This document shows positions 1 to 11,737 of a stretch of DNA of 64,000 nucleotides, piece after piece. Source of the DNA: Zanthoxylum bungeanum (lineage: Eukaryota > Streptophyta > Magnoliopsida > Sapindales > Rutaceae); contig SKCR01006510.1 of the NCBI GenBank assembly GCA_019454045.1, forward strand, positions 62,001-126,000, given 5' to 3'. A model generated the notes under the pieces. It worked only from the letters and a program-made list of their open reading frames with translations, searched no databases and had not been told where the DNA came from. The position numbers were made by a program, and so were the translations under genes. How positions within the stretch are numbered: the first letter of the stretch is position 1; every line of letters begins with the position of its first letter.

Positions 1-470
1 ACATCAATAGAAACCAACATAAGATCGAATCCGTATATGAAAATCTATTAGATAAAATGAATTTCTTCGATTAACGGATATTAAAAGAAATTCGTATTTA
101 TCTAAGTCCAACCCTATATGATCTCATCATACGAGGTGCCTCTATTCCCATGTCACTACATGAATGATCCTGGATCACGGTCATCATACAAGTATAGAAT
201 GAACCACAACTATAGATAAACAACAAATAAAGTACCATTTTTGTTTGCTCTCTATGGACTAATTTAATTACTAGCTTCAGACTTAAATCCCCTTGTTAAT
301 CAAACATACACTAAGTCTGAAGGTACAATAGTAATCAAGGTAAACAATACAATTGGACAATATGCGATATAAATCAAACAACTTAGATAAAAAGGAATAA
401 TGCATTTATTATTATTACAATAATCAATTCCATATACAGTACACGAAGCTTTAAGACATAAATCCAAAAA
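1..470 (-). repeat. Probable partial 3' LTR of Copia-1
   Basis: This AT-rich stretch lies immediately beyond the minus-strand polypurine tract (471-481), where the 3' LTR should begin. The expected TG start is not clear: the minus strand reads T-rich followed by GGATT after the tract. The partner LTR is not in the window, so the call rests on position only. I see no gene in it. Confidence 0.45.
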
Positions 471-481
471 ATCTCCCACTT
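471..481 (-). other. Polypurine tract of Copia-1
   Basis: The minus strand reads AAGTGGGAGAT, the primer for plus-strand DNA synthesis. The same tract precedes the 3' LTR of every other copia element in this window. Confidence 0.7.
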
Positions 482-484
482 GGA

Positions 485-2074
485 CTAGAGCAAATGGGAC
501 ATGTCATGTAATCCTAAACCCTTTAGGTGACCTTCAAACTCTTTAGCCGATAAGGTCTTTGTAAACGGATCAGTCAGGTTATCTGTGGATGGACTATGTG
601 TGACAGCGACATCTCCTCTCTGCATTATCTCTCTAATGAGGTGATATTTACTCTCAATATGCTTACCCCTCTTGTGGCTTCTTGGTTCTTTGGATTTCAC
701 CACTGCACCACTATTATCGCAATAAAGTGTGAGTGGTTTATCCATATCTGGAACAACTTCCAGATCTGCCAAGAACCTATGGAGCCAGACTGCTCCCTTA
801 GCTGCTTCACAAACTGCTACATATTCAGCCTCCATGGTGGAGTCAGCAATAAAAGATTGGTTAATGCTCCTCCATACTATAGCCCCACCACCTAGGGTGA
901 ACACTGATCCAGATGTTGATTTCCTAGAATCGACATCCGTATGAAAATCAGAGTCTGTATATCCTCTCAGAATCATATCCTGACTTGTATATACAAGCAT
1001 ATAATTTCTTGTTCTCCTAAGATACTTGAGAATATGTTTCACCGCTACCCAATGATCTGATCTTGGGTTGGATTGAAACCTACTGACTACTCCCAATGTA
1101 AAATAAATGTCTGGTCTCGTGCATAACATATCATACATAAGACTTCCAACTGCTGAAACATATGGTATATGTCTCATCTCCTCAACTCCTTGAGGTGTCT
1201 TAGGAGACTGTTCCTTAGACAAATGAATTCCATGACTGAAAGGTAAATTACCTTTCTTGGAATTTTGCATACCAAATCGCACAAGAATCTTATCGATATA
1301 GGTTTCTTGAGACATTGCTAACAATCATTTTTTGCGATCCCGAATGATTTGGATCCCAAGCACATAACTTGCCTCTCCCAAATCTTTCATTTGGAATTAG
1401 TTAGCTAGCCAGATTTTCACGTCCGATAATATCTTTACATCATTCCCAATGAATAAATTATCATCAACGTATAACACAAGGAAAACCACATTCCCATCAA
1501 TGATGAGCTTGTAGACATAAGGCTCATTGATGTTCTGCTCAAAGTTATAAGACTTGATCGTAGTATCAAACCTTATGTTCCAAGATCTAGATGCTTGCTT
1601 AAGTCAATAAATGGACCTTAGCAACTTGCAAACTTTTTGCTCTTGACCTTGGGTAATGAACCCCTCTGGTTGTACCATATAGATACTCTCATCAAAATTG
1701 CCATTCAAGAACGCAGTCTTGACATCCATTTGCCAAATCTCATAGTCATAATATGCGGCAATGGAAAGAAGAATCCAGATGGATTTAAGCATGGCGACTG
1801 GCGAGAAAATTTCTTCATAATCAACTCCATCTTTTTGGGTATAACCATTTACCACTAGCCTAGCCTTGAAAGTCCATACTTTCCCATCTATTCCTCTTTT
1901 TCTCTGGTAGATCCACTTGCATCCTATGGGTTTTACTCTATCATGTTGGTCTACAAGTTCCCAGACTGAGTTAGAGTCCATAGACTCCATCTCGGGGTTC
2001 ATGGCTTTGAGCCATTCCTCTTTATCGGTATCTTTCATTGCACTACGATAGGTCAATGGATCAGCTATACCATC
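485..2074 (-). pseudogene. Copia-1 reverse transcriptase and RNase H (broken)
   Basis: This is the C-terminal half of a copia polyprotein that would copy retrotransposon RNA into DNA. RT signatures on the minus strand include KPIGCKWIYQ, DYEIWQMDVKTAFLNG and the catalytic YVDD around 1462-1473. RNase H follows, with the GYTDSDF, EAEY and LYCDNSGA blocks that hold the acidic residues. The whole stretch is one frame with in-frame stops near 1605, 1413 and 1330, between RT and RNase H. The N-terminal edge ends at the target duplication of the inserted Ogre-like element, and the same frame resumes in the integrase-RT hinge at 13655. Confidence 0.88.
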
Positions 2075-2648
2075 TGTAGGCATTGCATGTTTTCATGTGA
2101 AACCCGATGACGAGTCTCAGTTGGAGGCACTACCTTTTTTTAGTTAAGGATATCGCGGGAAACGATCGTCGGAAGGGAATCGATATTTCGTTAGATCCTT
2201 ATTCACTTGTTTAGCGTCAAGCTCACTCGTTGGACCTCCGTTTTAAAGCACATTTGGCCTAAAAAACCTAGACCCTTTTAATCTTGGCCCAAACCCACTC
2301 ACCAAACCAACCCACCACCAAGCCCACACGCCCAATGCCCTTAAATTACACCCAAATTAAATCAAATATTAATTAAATTAAACATTAACTAAGTAAAATA
2401 TTAATTAATTGATATACCAAATTAAATAAAACATAAAATATAATTATACCAAATTAAATATTGTAATTTCCTAATCCAAAATATTATATACTAAATCTAA
2501 CAAATTAAATGCCTAATTAACACCAATCAAATATTCAACCTTCATAATTCACCAAATTTTATCCCCCCCAATCAATCAAATCCTTTCCTTGTTTGACACC
2601 AAATCCAATCTTTTCCTTGTGAGACAAGGGGAAACCCTAGCCCTTTTC

Positions 2649-2656
2649 TATATAAA
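2649..2656 (+). promoter_or_regulatory. TATA box in the Ogre-like 5' LTR
   Basis: TATATAAA lies about 575 bp into the LTR and is conserved at the same place in the other LTR (10533-10540). It is the likely RNA polymerase II promoter, with transcription expected to start some 30 bp downstream. This would leave most of the LTR, including the 183-bp array, in the transcribed R-U5 part. Confidence 0.6.
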
Positions 2657-3659
2657 CAACCCCTAACCAAGTCATTCCCCTCTTCACACATTATTGATTC
2701 ACGGAAAAATACAAAAAACCTAAACATATTCTCCTCTCAAAAAGGCCACACGCCTTAAACTAAACAAGCACACAGCCGAGACAAATAATCCTTCATCAGC
2801 CACGCCACTATCTTCACGTCCTTAGCAAACGCCCCTCATCAGCTACACATCCACTAGCCAAGATTCCACGCCCTTCAGCCCATTTCCTCTCACCAGCCCT
2901 TACACTCGAAAATACTCAGTGCACCACACGTTCCCCTAGGAAACAAACACAACCCTCAACTGCCCATAAGAACCCCACGCACTGACCAGCTTCACGAAAA
3001 AGAACAAAATAATAAACCTCACATAAACGCACATGCATGGTCATTTTGGACCATTAGCCGTAACCCTCATCAGCCACACGTCCCCCTCTCAAAGAACACT
3101 CAGCTCCACGCATCTATAACCCAATTACAGCCACTGCCAACATACCAAAACCCCTCAAGCAACTGACGCCTCACTGACCAGAATCGAAGCAAACAACCCT
3201 CTCCAACCGTGACCAAAAACTGCCAACAAAATAGTCCCCTAACGCTACCAAAATTGTCCAAAACAGTCCCCGAATTAGCCTTAAAACAGTCCACAAATTG
3301 TCTAAAACAGTGACAAAAACAGTGACCAGAAAATATAACAAAAACAGCAGCAAAACGGGGGTCAAACAGCAAGCAAAACAGCAAGACAGTGAGCTAAGAC
3401 GCTAAACCAGTGAACCAGAGAAGTTGAGGAGCTTTAACCATTCCGATCTCCGTGAAACGCAAGTCCGAAAGTCGGCAAAAAAGGTTAGACCTGAGAGTAT
3501 TTTTCACACTTGTTTTCAGTTTTATCTTTATTATTTATTGAGTTTTGTTCGCATGATTATTATGTTAAAATGCATATTGTGGCCCTTGAGTAGATAAATA
3601 TGCATGTATTATGAATATGATGTGCGTCGTGGGCATTGGATGAATGGAAAATGTGCCGC

Positions 3660-3768
3660 CTCTTGTGGTATATAGGATGGAAACCCAGACGTAAATTTCG
3701 TAGCCGATTCTGAATGGACGGTAGTGCGGTCTGTACTTGGGAAACAACTCCACGTACCACTCGAGTAA
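3660..3768 (+). repeat. About 110-bp block flanking the 183-bp array, left copy
   Basis: The stretch running from a TGTGGTATATAGGATGG-like start through GGACGGTAGTGCGGTCTG to CCACGTACCACT recurs at about 4998-5096 on the other side of the array. The same pair occurs in the 3' LTR at about 11547-11645 and 12880-12982. It reads as a dispersed direct repeat bracketing the array. No function is known to me. Confidence 0.75.
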
Positions 3769-3852
3769 ACGACACCTATTTTGTTATTTTGAGTTGTTTA
3801 ATTATTCCGTCATTTAAATTTCTGCATGTTATTTATTTATGTAATGATGAGA

Positions 3853-4850
3853 AAAGCACATAGGCTTAGTAAGTGCGATGAAAGGTCCTCTAATTGAAGA
3901 GGTTAAAATCCTTTACCATGACACTTCGCTGCGCCGGACGATGTATATTTGATTGGACGTGAGATATGTTCAATCGGGTATACGAAATCCGATATCTTTG
4001 TATTTACTTTTGTTTCATATATATGCATTGTGTTAATTGCGCATGGGCTTAGTAAGTGCGATGAAAGGTCCTCTAATTGAAGAGGTTAAAATCTTTTACC
4101 ACGATGCTTCGCCGCGCCGGACGATGTATATTCGATTGGATGTGAGATATGTTCAATCGGGTATATGAAATCCGATATCTTTATATTTACTTTTGTTTCA
4201 TATATGTGAATTGTGTTAATTGCGCATGGGCTTAGTAAGTGCGATGAAAGGTCCTCTAATTGAAGAGGTTAAAATCCTTTACCACGATGCTTCGCCGCGC
4301 CGGACGATATATATTCGATTGGATGTGAGATATGTTCAATCGGGTATACGAAATCTGATATCTTTGTATTTACTTTTGTTTCATATATATGCATTGTGTT
4401 AATTGCGCATGGGCTTAGTAAGTGCGATGAAAGGTCCTCTAATTAAAGAGGTTAAAATCCTTTAAAATGATGCTTCGCCGCACCGGACGATGTATATTCG
4501 ATTGGATGTGAGATATGTTCAATCGGGTATACGAAATCCGATATCTTTGTATTTACTTTTGTTTCATATATATGCATTGTGTTAATTGCGCATGGGCTTA
4601 GTAAGTGCGATGAAAGGTCCTTTAATTGAAGAGGTTAAAATCATTTACCACGATTCTTCGCCGCGCAGGACGATGTATATTCGATTGGATGTGAGATATG
4701 TTCAATCGGGTATACGAAATCCAATATCTTTGTATTTACTTTTATTTCATATGTATGCATTGTGTTAAATGCGCATGGGCTTAATAAGTGTGATTAAAGG
4801 CCCTCCATGTCGAGAGGTTAAAAGCCTTTACTACGATGTTTTGCCGCGTT
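3853..4850 (+). repeat. Six-unit 183-bp tandem array inside the 5' LTR
   Basis: Units begin with a GCATGGGCTTAGTAAG-like word near 3857, 4041, 4224, 4407, 4590 and 4773. The spacing is about 183-185 bp, and the last unit is diverged. Most units hold the short inverted repeat CCTCT-AATTGA-AGAGG (first at 3887-3902). Because 183 is a multiple of three, a 60-codon open frame recurs in register; this is a by-product and not a gene. The matching array in the 3' LTR also has six units. Confidence 0.9.
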
Positions 4851-4997
4851 TCTTGCCATGCCATTTATCCTTTTGCACATCATTGATTTATTCACGCATG
4901 CATTTTGAAATTCCATATGGTCACCTTTACTTTGTCTTGGCTTGATATCTTATCATTCATATATCCATGTTATGATAACATTTGAGTATTACTTCTC

Positions 4998-5096
4998 GTG
5001 GTATATCGGATGGAAACCCAGACATAAATTCCGTAGCCGATTCCGAATGGACGGTAGTGCGGTCTGTACTTGGAATACAATTCCACGTACCACTTG
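4998..5096 (+). repeat. About 110-bp block flanking the 183-bp array, right copy
   Basis: This is the second copy of the block at 3660-3768, with about ten differences by eye. It ends in the same CCACGTACCACT word. The rest of the LTR to 5766 shows no further repeat I can support. Confidence 0.7.
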
Positions 5097-5766
5097 GAAA
5101 AGTGCTCACATGTGTGTTTGTGTCCATATTAGTTATCTTCTTTTGCACCACGTCATAGCATGCTTACTTTAATGCCTAATTGCATCCTTAAGTGTCCTTT
5201 TGCATTATGTACTTAGTTGACTCTTTTATTTACACATGGACATATAATGGCTATTTGTTTATGCTTCCGCACGTATAAGTATGATATGTCCATGAAATCA
5301 CATGTTCGCCATTATTTGATTCGCTTTTATGTTTGCTTGCATGGTTAATGTGTGCTTGTGTTTCCATGAATACAATATGCCAATGAAGTTGTATGTTCGT
5401 TGCTACTTTGATTTACTTTCAAGCATGCAATCTTAAATGTAAGATATATGCAAATTTAGGTGTAAGTTTTATTTTTGCGCATATGAACTTAGAAGCATGA
5501 TACTCCTTGGAAATATGTTGCTTAGACTTGGTTAGATTATTGCACAAATCATTTTATTACAAGTGGCGTAAGTAAGGGACCATTCCGAACCCAACGGTTT
5601 GAGGTCTTCCTTTGCGAGGGGTGAGTGCGGCCTTAAATATTTGTCCCGGTTCACACCGGGTGGCGACTCCATTATTCTCCGGTTTAGTCCCCTGCGGGCT
5701 ACTCTGTACTCCCAACCAGGCCACGAGCTCGGGACAGCATGCGTCGCCCTGTTTCTGTGTCCCACA

Positions 5767-5794
5767 GTCCGGAGACTCCACTGGGGATATAGAA
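5767..5794 (+). other. Probable primer-binding site of the Ogre-like element
   Basis: Directly after the LTR end the sequence holds GACTCCACTGGGGAT. From memory of the group, Ogre/Tat elements use a primer site of the type GACTCCGCTGGGGA, attributed to an arginine tRNA. The match is partial and no TGG is placed exactly at the expected first bases, so the tRNA is uncertain. Confidence 0.5.
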
Positions 5795-6928
5795 TTGGCC
5801 CGGAAATAATGTCTTGTAATATTATGATTTGTGCTTTAATTAACCGTGTCTACTGTGAGTTAAAAGGGGTTTAATCAAAGGCATTTTAAGGCTAGGTAAT
5901 GGTTTGGTGTCTTCCTTCACTCACTACCTTCTAGAAGGAAAAGCTCTGAAGGCACCTAGATAGCCATCTACTCGTAGCCTATTGTGATGGACTAATTTGG
6001 AGGACTCGTTGTTTATTCCTGACACCAAGCGATAAGAGCCTAAGAGGCTTGGGTTTTAAGTGAGCCTCGCTCCACCCTCCCTCTGGGGAATCTACAACGG
6101 GAAGTTCATTTGACAATCAGTCACACACCATAGCTCGTTGGCACATACCTTAGTGTATAAAAAATGGTGCGCTCACTTGGTCACTCGAACCCTTGAGTGG
6201 GGAGACCTAGTTGTGGGCCATCCTTCGCCGGTGAGAGCCTTTTTCTACACCCTTACGAACCCACACGTAGACCGGTGTTGTATGACCTATAGCAACTATT
6301 TGCTCGTGTTTGTGGGCCATTCTCATTTGGATGCAGTTGGACTTCTTGTTAGAAATGCGAACTTGTTGGGCCATTTAAACTGGGACGAGTTCGTATCCTA
6401 TGACAATTGGGCCAAAAGCTTCTGAAATGTCGATGGGCCACTCTATAGAAATTATTATTTTATGTTTGCATTACCTTTCTTTTATGCTTGTGTTTGGGAA
6501 CATCGTCGTTTGGATCCATTTGGGGTATTTGTCATGAGATGTGGGCTTGTTGGGCCATTTAAACTAGGACAAGAACGTATCTTACGACGATTGGGCCAAA
6601 GGCTTCTAAATATTGATGGGCCATTTTGTGCTTGTGTTCGGAACATTATCATTTGGATACGGTTGGACTTCTTGCCATGAGATGTGAACATGTTGGGCCA
6701 TTTAAACTGGGATGAGTTCACTCCTATGACAGTTAGCCCAAAAGCTTCTAAAATGATGAAGAGCCAATTTATGTGAAAATTTTAATAAGTTGATATATTC
6801 CTTGTATCACATGCATCTCATTCATTTCATGCATACACACATCATGTTAATCCTTGTGTCTAAAAGCCAATATAGATTCATGTTGGGTTAGGGAAGAGGG
6901 AAGACTCACCAAAAGACCGGTAACAGAT
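5795..6928 (+). other. Leader of the Ogre-like element with three degenerate repeats
   Basis: No gene is supported between the primer site and gag. From about 6300 to 6775 three diverged units of roughly 145-185 bp follow one another. Each holds TTGTTGGGCCATTTAAACT-like and GGCCAAAAGCTTCT-like words (near 6366, 6548 and 6690). Ogre elements often carry an extra ORF upstream of gag, but nothing recognisable as such is left here. Confidence 0.65.
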
Positions 6929-8101
6929 ATGAGTACATCCGATAATGAGGTCTCCCGGATAGATTAGTTGGAAAATGGTTTCGCCAAGATTACCGAACAG
7001 TTGCAAGCCTTGACTACCGCCATGGCAAATATGGCTGTACCCCGTGCTGGGGGAAATTCTGAGAATGTGAGGCGCGAGGAGCCTTCGAATGGGTTGGGGG
7101 ATGATATCCCCACTTTTGATGATGACATGGCAGAGTATGCAACATGCATAGTGATTGGGTCTCACGCAGAATTTCAGAAGCTTCGGGATCAGGTTGAAAC
7201 AGTTACCCGCAAAATGAGGTGTAAACATGAAGAGTTGTTAGATTATGAGGCAATGACCTTCGGAGAACAGCTGCCAGCTCAGTTTAAAATGCCCGACATG
7301 GCCATGTTTAATGGGAATGGAGACCCGAGAGTCCATCTGCAGCAATATGTCTCAGTCATGAGTTCAGTAGGCCTATCACAACGCCAAGTCCAAAAGATGT
7401 TTGGGATGTCACTCGAGGGGGCACCTGTGGTTTGGTATCATAGCCTTGAGAAGAAGGTTAAGGAAGATTTGAGAGAATTGGCAGATGCATTTCTAAAATA
7501 TTATGTTACGGACTTGGAGATTGATTTGTCACTCCGAGATTTGGAGAACACTAAGCAGAAGCCGGAGGAGAGCTTCAAGGAGTATATAGACCGTTAGAGA
7601 GGTCAACTGTTAAAGATACAAACTCGACCCTCGGAGAAGGACCAGATCAAGATGATTATCAAGGGTACTAAGCCCTCAATTTATGGTAAGCTAAGGAGAA
7701 TGACTTCGATGATTGCAGATTTTCGACAGTTGAGGGAGACTGTTATGGATATTGGGGAGGAAGAAGCTGAGAGCAGAAAGTTTTATAGACAGAATAAGAG
7801 AGCTTTTGGGGGGCCCTCTGAAACCAAGCCCACCAGTGCCCAAGTCGCTGCCATCTGAAACAGGCAATTCTCCAACCTTGGTAGACCTTTGTTGAAGGTG
7901 TTTGAAAAGTTGCAGGGACAAGGACTCTTGAAACCCTTAGAATGCAAACCACTTCCACACCCCCCACCGCCACACATAAATGTAAACCATTATTGTCACT
8001 TCCACCAACTACATGGCCATGGCACCGACAACTGCACCCGCCTCAGGCATGAAATCCAAGACCTCATAGATTCCCATAAAATACCCGATCCAAGAAAATA
8101 A
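6929..8101 (+). pseudogene. Gag-like protein of the Ogre-like element, broken by stops
   Basis: Gag would form the virus-like particle and bind the element RNA. One reading frame runs from ATG 6929 to 8101 with stops at about 6965, 7595 and 7856. Residues from about 7270 to 7590 match the retrotransposon gag core, with FKMPDMAMFNGNGDPRVHL, a LEGAPVVWYHSL block and PEESFKEYIDR. Near the C-terminus an unusual zinc-knuckle-like CHFHQLHGHGTDNC is followed by LRHEIQDLID, as in plant gypsy/Ogre gag. The ATG at 6929 was chosen over 6968 because the frame and an MSTSD-type start continue upstream past a single stop. Confidence 0.82.
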
Positions 8102-8770
8102 CAACCTAACACACAGAAACACTATACCAAACTACCACTCTGTTCCACCACTCACCTACATGATCAACTCCGGCCTACCCGAAACCTTTGTCCTCCAAAC
8201 TCTCAACCACTAGGCTTCTTACAATGAGATAGAAGATGGCAGTAGTGAAGAACCATAGACTGAAAAAAAAGGACAATGCCGCCAACAATGAAGATATTTT
8301 CCTTGGTTTATTTGATTGCAATCCTACATTTTTAATAAAGACATTGATTTAGTCTACCTGTTCGAACCATTTTCTTAAATCATAATAAAGATGTTCATTT
8401 CGCTGAATCTCTTCTGCAACATGAGTATATTTGAGAAAAGTATTCAACCTTGGTACTATGGAATCCAGTGATGAACACGGGGAACCCTCGAAATAAGCAA
8501 ACAGAAAAGATAAGATATACATTCAGAAAATTGGGAAATAGAGGTAGTGAAAATATTAGACTTGGAAGGGGATTAGTTCACCGAGCCGATCAACGTAGAC
8601 AGATTGAAGCAGTAGCTTGCCTGAGGAAAAGAAGACTGAGCAGTCACCAAGAGAATTAGCAGAAGACCTAACCCAACAGGATGGGAAATTCATTCACGTA
8701 TGCATGCATACATGTAACATATTTTGCATTCCTTTTTGTGTTTTGTGTTTGTTTTTTTGTATTCCAAGGT
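8102..8770 (+). pseudogene. Degenerate internal region with a possible pol C-terminal remnant
   Basis: No intact frame is present. Around 8560-8625 a frame broken by stops reads like the tail of gypsy pol, with a TEPINVDRLKQ-like string resembling the EPxNxDRLKKYY end seen in many plant gypsy elements. If correct, protease through integrase was removed by an internal deletion between about 8100 and 8500. A pyrimidine-rich run at 8725-8770 ending in CCAAG resembles a splice acceptor, but no donor could be assigned. Confidence 0.4.
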
Positions 8771-8839
8771 TTTGAAGAAGAAAAGAGAAAGCGGCAAATG
8801 AAAGTTAATCAGAAGCATCAATATAACATCAGTAGTTTA

Positions 8840-9450
8840 CGGACGAGTCCCAGGGTTGAGGCCCATATCAGCATCAATCTGGGGCGAGGCCCACATCAGT
8901 AATAGTGTTGGGGCGAGGCCCACATCAGTTTCAGGGTCGAGGCCTGCATCAATACCAGTCTTAGGGATGAGTCCCAGGGTTGAGGCCCATATCAGTATTC
9001 ATCTAGAGCGAGGCCCACATCGGTAATAATGTTGGGGCGAGGCCCACATCAGTACCAGTTTGGGGCGAGGCCCACATCAGTAACAGTATTGAGGCGAGGC
9101 CCACATCAGTTTGAGGGCAATGCCCACATCAGCATCAATCTGGGGGCGAAGCCCACATCAGTACCAGTTTGGGGGCGAAGCCCACATCAGTACCAGTTTG
9201 GGGTGAGGCCCACATCATTATCAGCATCAGTTTTGCCGGGTACGGCACTCTGAGGGCGAGGCCCACATCATTACCAGTATCAGTCTTGCCAGATATGGCA
9301 CTCTGGGGGTGAGGCCCATGTCTTTATCAGGATCAATCTGGCCGGGTATGGCACTCTGAGGGGAGGCTCATATCTTTATCAGTATTAGTCTTGCCAGGTA
9401 TGACACTATGGGGGCGAGGCCAATATCTTTATCAGAATCAGTCTGGCCGA
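8840..9450 (+). repeat. Tandem repeats with GGGGCGAGGCCCACATCA units
   Basis: The word GCGAGGCCCACATCA recurs more than ten times at irregular 25-60 bp spacing, with CAGTACCAGTTT-like and TCTGGCCGGGTATGGCACT-like spacers. It lies in the untranslated 3' part of the element. The irregular spacing and variable spacers rule out a CRISPR array. Confidence 0.85.
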
Positions 9451-9454
9451 GTAT

Positions 9455-9850
9455 GGCACTTTGGAATGGCACTCCGAGAATGGAGCGGGGTTCGAGAATG
9501 AACAAGCCAAAAATGGCAATCCGAGAAATGAACAAGGTTCGAGAATGAACAAGCCGAGAATGGCAATCCAAGAATGGAATAAGGTTCGAGAATGAACAAG
9601 CCGAGAATGGCAATCCAAGAATGGAGCAAGGTTCGAGAATGAACAAGCCAAGAATGGTAATCCGAGAATGGAACAAAGTTCGAGAATGAACTAGCCGATA
9701 ATGGTAATCCGAGAATGGAGCAAGGTTCGGGAATGAACAAACCAAGAATGACACTCCGAGAATGGAGCACGGTTTAGGAATGGACCGCCTGACAGTAAGG
9801 ATTCAAGAATGGACCACCTCTCATCAACCCGGTTTGAGAATGGACCACCT
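9455..9850 (+). repeat. Tandem repeats of about 48 bp with GGTTCGAGAATGAACAAGCC units
   Basis: At least six units are seen, each with AAGGTTCGAGAATGAACAAG and GAGAATGGCAATCC. They follow the previous repeat block directly and end near the 3' LTR. The long open frames on the opposite strand here (9368-9770) are products of the repeat and not genes. Confidence 0.85.
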
Positions 9851-9959
9851 CACAACAAAATCAACTCAACTCAGCTCGAGGCAGCAGACGAGTCAGGTAA
9901 GTGAAAATGCATTGCATAACTTTGATAGGATTGTTTAAAGTCACACACTGCACAAGTCC

Positions 9960-9977
9960 CATCAAAGTGAGGGCGAC
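9960..9977 (+). other. Polypurine tract region of the Ogre-like element
   Basis: AAAGTGAGGGCGAC lies immediately before the TG of the 3' LTR at 9978, where the plus-strand primer is expected. Confidence 0.55.
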
Positions 9978-10532
9978 TGTAGGCATTGCATTTTGTATGT
10001 GAAACCCGATGATGAGTCTCAGTTGGAGGCACTACCTTTTTAGTTAAGGATATCGCGAGAAACGGTCGTCGGAAGGGAATCGTTATTTCGTTAGATCCTT
10101 ATTCACTTGTTTAGCGTCAAGCTCGCTCGTTGGACCTCCGTTTTAAAGCACTTTTGGCCTAAAAAACCCAGACCCATTTAATCTTGGCGCAAACCCACTC
10201 ACCAAACCAGCCCACCGCCCTTAAATTACACCCAAATTAAATCAAATATTAATTAAATTAAACATTAACTAAGTAAAATATTAATTAATTGATATACCAA
10301 ATTAAATAAAACATAAAATATAATTATACCAAATTAAATATTGTAACTTCCTAATCCAAAATATTATATACTAAATCTAACAAATTAAATGCCTAATTAA
10401 CACCAATCAAATATTCAACCTTCCTAATTCACCAAATTTTGTCCCCCCCCCCCAATCAATCAAATCCTTTCCTTGTTTGACACCAAATCCAATCTTTTCC
10501 TTGTGAGACAATGGGAAACCCTAGCCCTTCTC

Positions 10533-10540
10533 TATATAAA
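10533..10540 (+). promoter_or_regulatory. TATA box in the Ogre-like 3' LTR
   Basis: TATATAAA occurs at the position matching 2649-2656. If active, transcription would read out into the antisense strand of Copia-1. Confidence 0.5.
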
Positions 10541-11737
10541 CAACCCCTAACCAAGACATTCCCCCTTCACACATTATTGATTCACGGCAAAATACAAAAA
10601 ACCTAAGCATCTTCTCCTCTCAAAAAGGCCACACGCCCTAAACTAAACAAGCACACAGCCGAGACAAATAATCCTTCATCAGCCACGCCACTATCTTCAC
10701 GTCCTTAGAAAACGCCCCTCATCAGTCACACGTCCACTAGCCAAGATTCCACGCCCTTCATCCCATTTCCTCTCACCAGCCTTTACACTCGGCAAAACTC
10801 AGTGCACCATACGTTCCCCTAGCAAACAAACACAACCCTCAACTGCACATAAGAACCCCACGCACTGACCAGCTTCACGAAAAAGAAGAAAATAATAAAC
10901 CTCACAGAAACGCACATGCATGGTCATTTAGGACCATTAGCCGCAACCCTCATCAGCCACACGTCCCCCTCTCAAAGAACACTCAGCTCCACGCATCTAT
11001 AACCCAATTACAGCCACTGCCCACGTACCTAAACCCCTCAATCAACTAACGCCTCACTGACCAGAACCGAAGCAAACAACCCTCTCCAGCCGTGACCAAA
11101 AACTGCCAACAAAACAGTCCCCTAATGCTACCAAAATTTTCCGAAACAGTCCCCAAATTAGCCTTAAAATAGTCCACAAATTGCCTAAAACAGTGACAAA
11201 AATAGTGACCAGAAAATATAGCAAAAATAGCAGCAAAATGTGGGTCAAACAGCAAGCAAAATAGCAAGACAGTGAGCTAAGACGCTAAACTAGTGAACCG
11301 GAGAAGTTGAGGAGCTTTAACCCATCCGATCTCCGTGAAACGCAAGTCCGAAAGTCGGCAAAAAAGGTTAGACCTGAGAGTATTTTTCACACTTGTTTTC
11401 AATTTTATCTTTATTATTTATTGAGTTTTGTTCGCATGATTATTATGTTAAAATGCATGTTGTGGCCCTTGAGTAGATAAATATGCATGTATTATGAATA
11501 TGATGTGCGTCGTGGGTATTGGATGAATGGAAAGTGTGCTGCCTCTTGTGGTATATAGGATGGAAACCCAGACGTAAATTCCGTAGCCGATTCCGAATGG
11601 ACGGTAGTGCAGTCTGTACTTGGGAAACAACTCCACGTACCACTCGAGTAAACGACACCTATTTTGTTATTTTAGGTTGTTTAATTATTCCGTCATTTAA
11701 ATTTCTGCATGTTATTTATTTATATAATGATGAGAAA

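Larger units (their letters stand above)
2075..5766 (+). repeat. 5' LTR of the Ogre-like element
   Basis: This 3692-bp repeat matches 9978-13649 closely along its length. Differences seen by eye include an extra 15-20 bp near 2320-2340 and a shorter C run near 2560. In order it holds an AT-rich segment, a TATA box (2649-2656), a segment rich in CCACACG-like words, a roughly 110-bp block, a six-unit 183-bp array, a second copy of the 110-bp block, and a G+C-richer 3' end. Short open frames inside are accidental. Confidence 0.9.

Noticed and set aside
1..470. A full LTR pair for Copia-1
   Set aside because: I found no matching sequence at the other end (16023-16528), so only a partial 3' LTR is claimed.
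3100..3384. Open frames of 64-94 codons on the minus strand of the Ogre-like LTR (repeated near 11046-11267)
   Set aside because: They lie in the LTR, differ in length between the two copies, and show no family motif. They reflect low stop density.
4220..4768. Repeated 60-codon open frames
   Set aside because: They recur because the 183-bp tandem unit is a multiple of three. Each ends at the unit boundary and has no domain.
8681..8902. A splice acceptor or a separate small gene after the pyrimidine-rich run near 8725-8770
   Set aside because: No donor, branch point or conserved protein could be identified.
9368..9770. Three overlapping minus-strand frames of 81-128 codons rich in Phe, Ser and Leu
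   Set aside because: They are translations of the 48-bp tandem repeat in different frames, with no conserved protein.
8840..9850. CRISPR-like alternation of short repeats and spacers
   Set aside because: Spacing is irregular, spacers resemble each other, and the setting is a plant retrotransposon.
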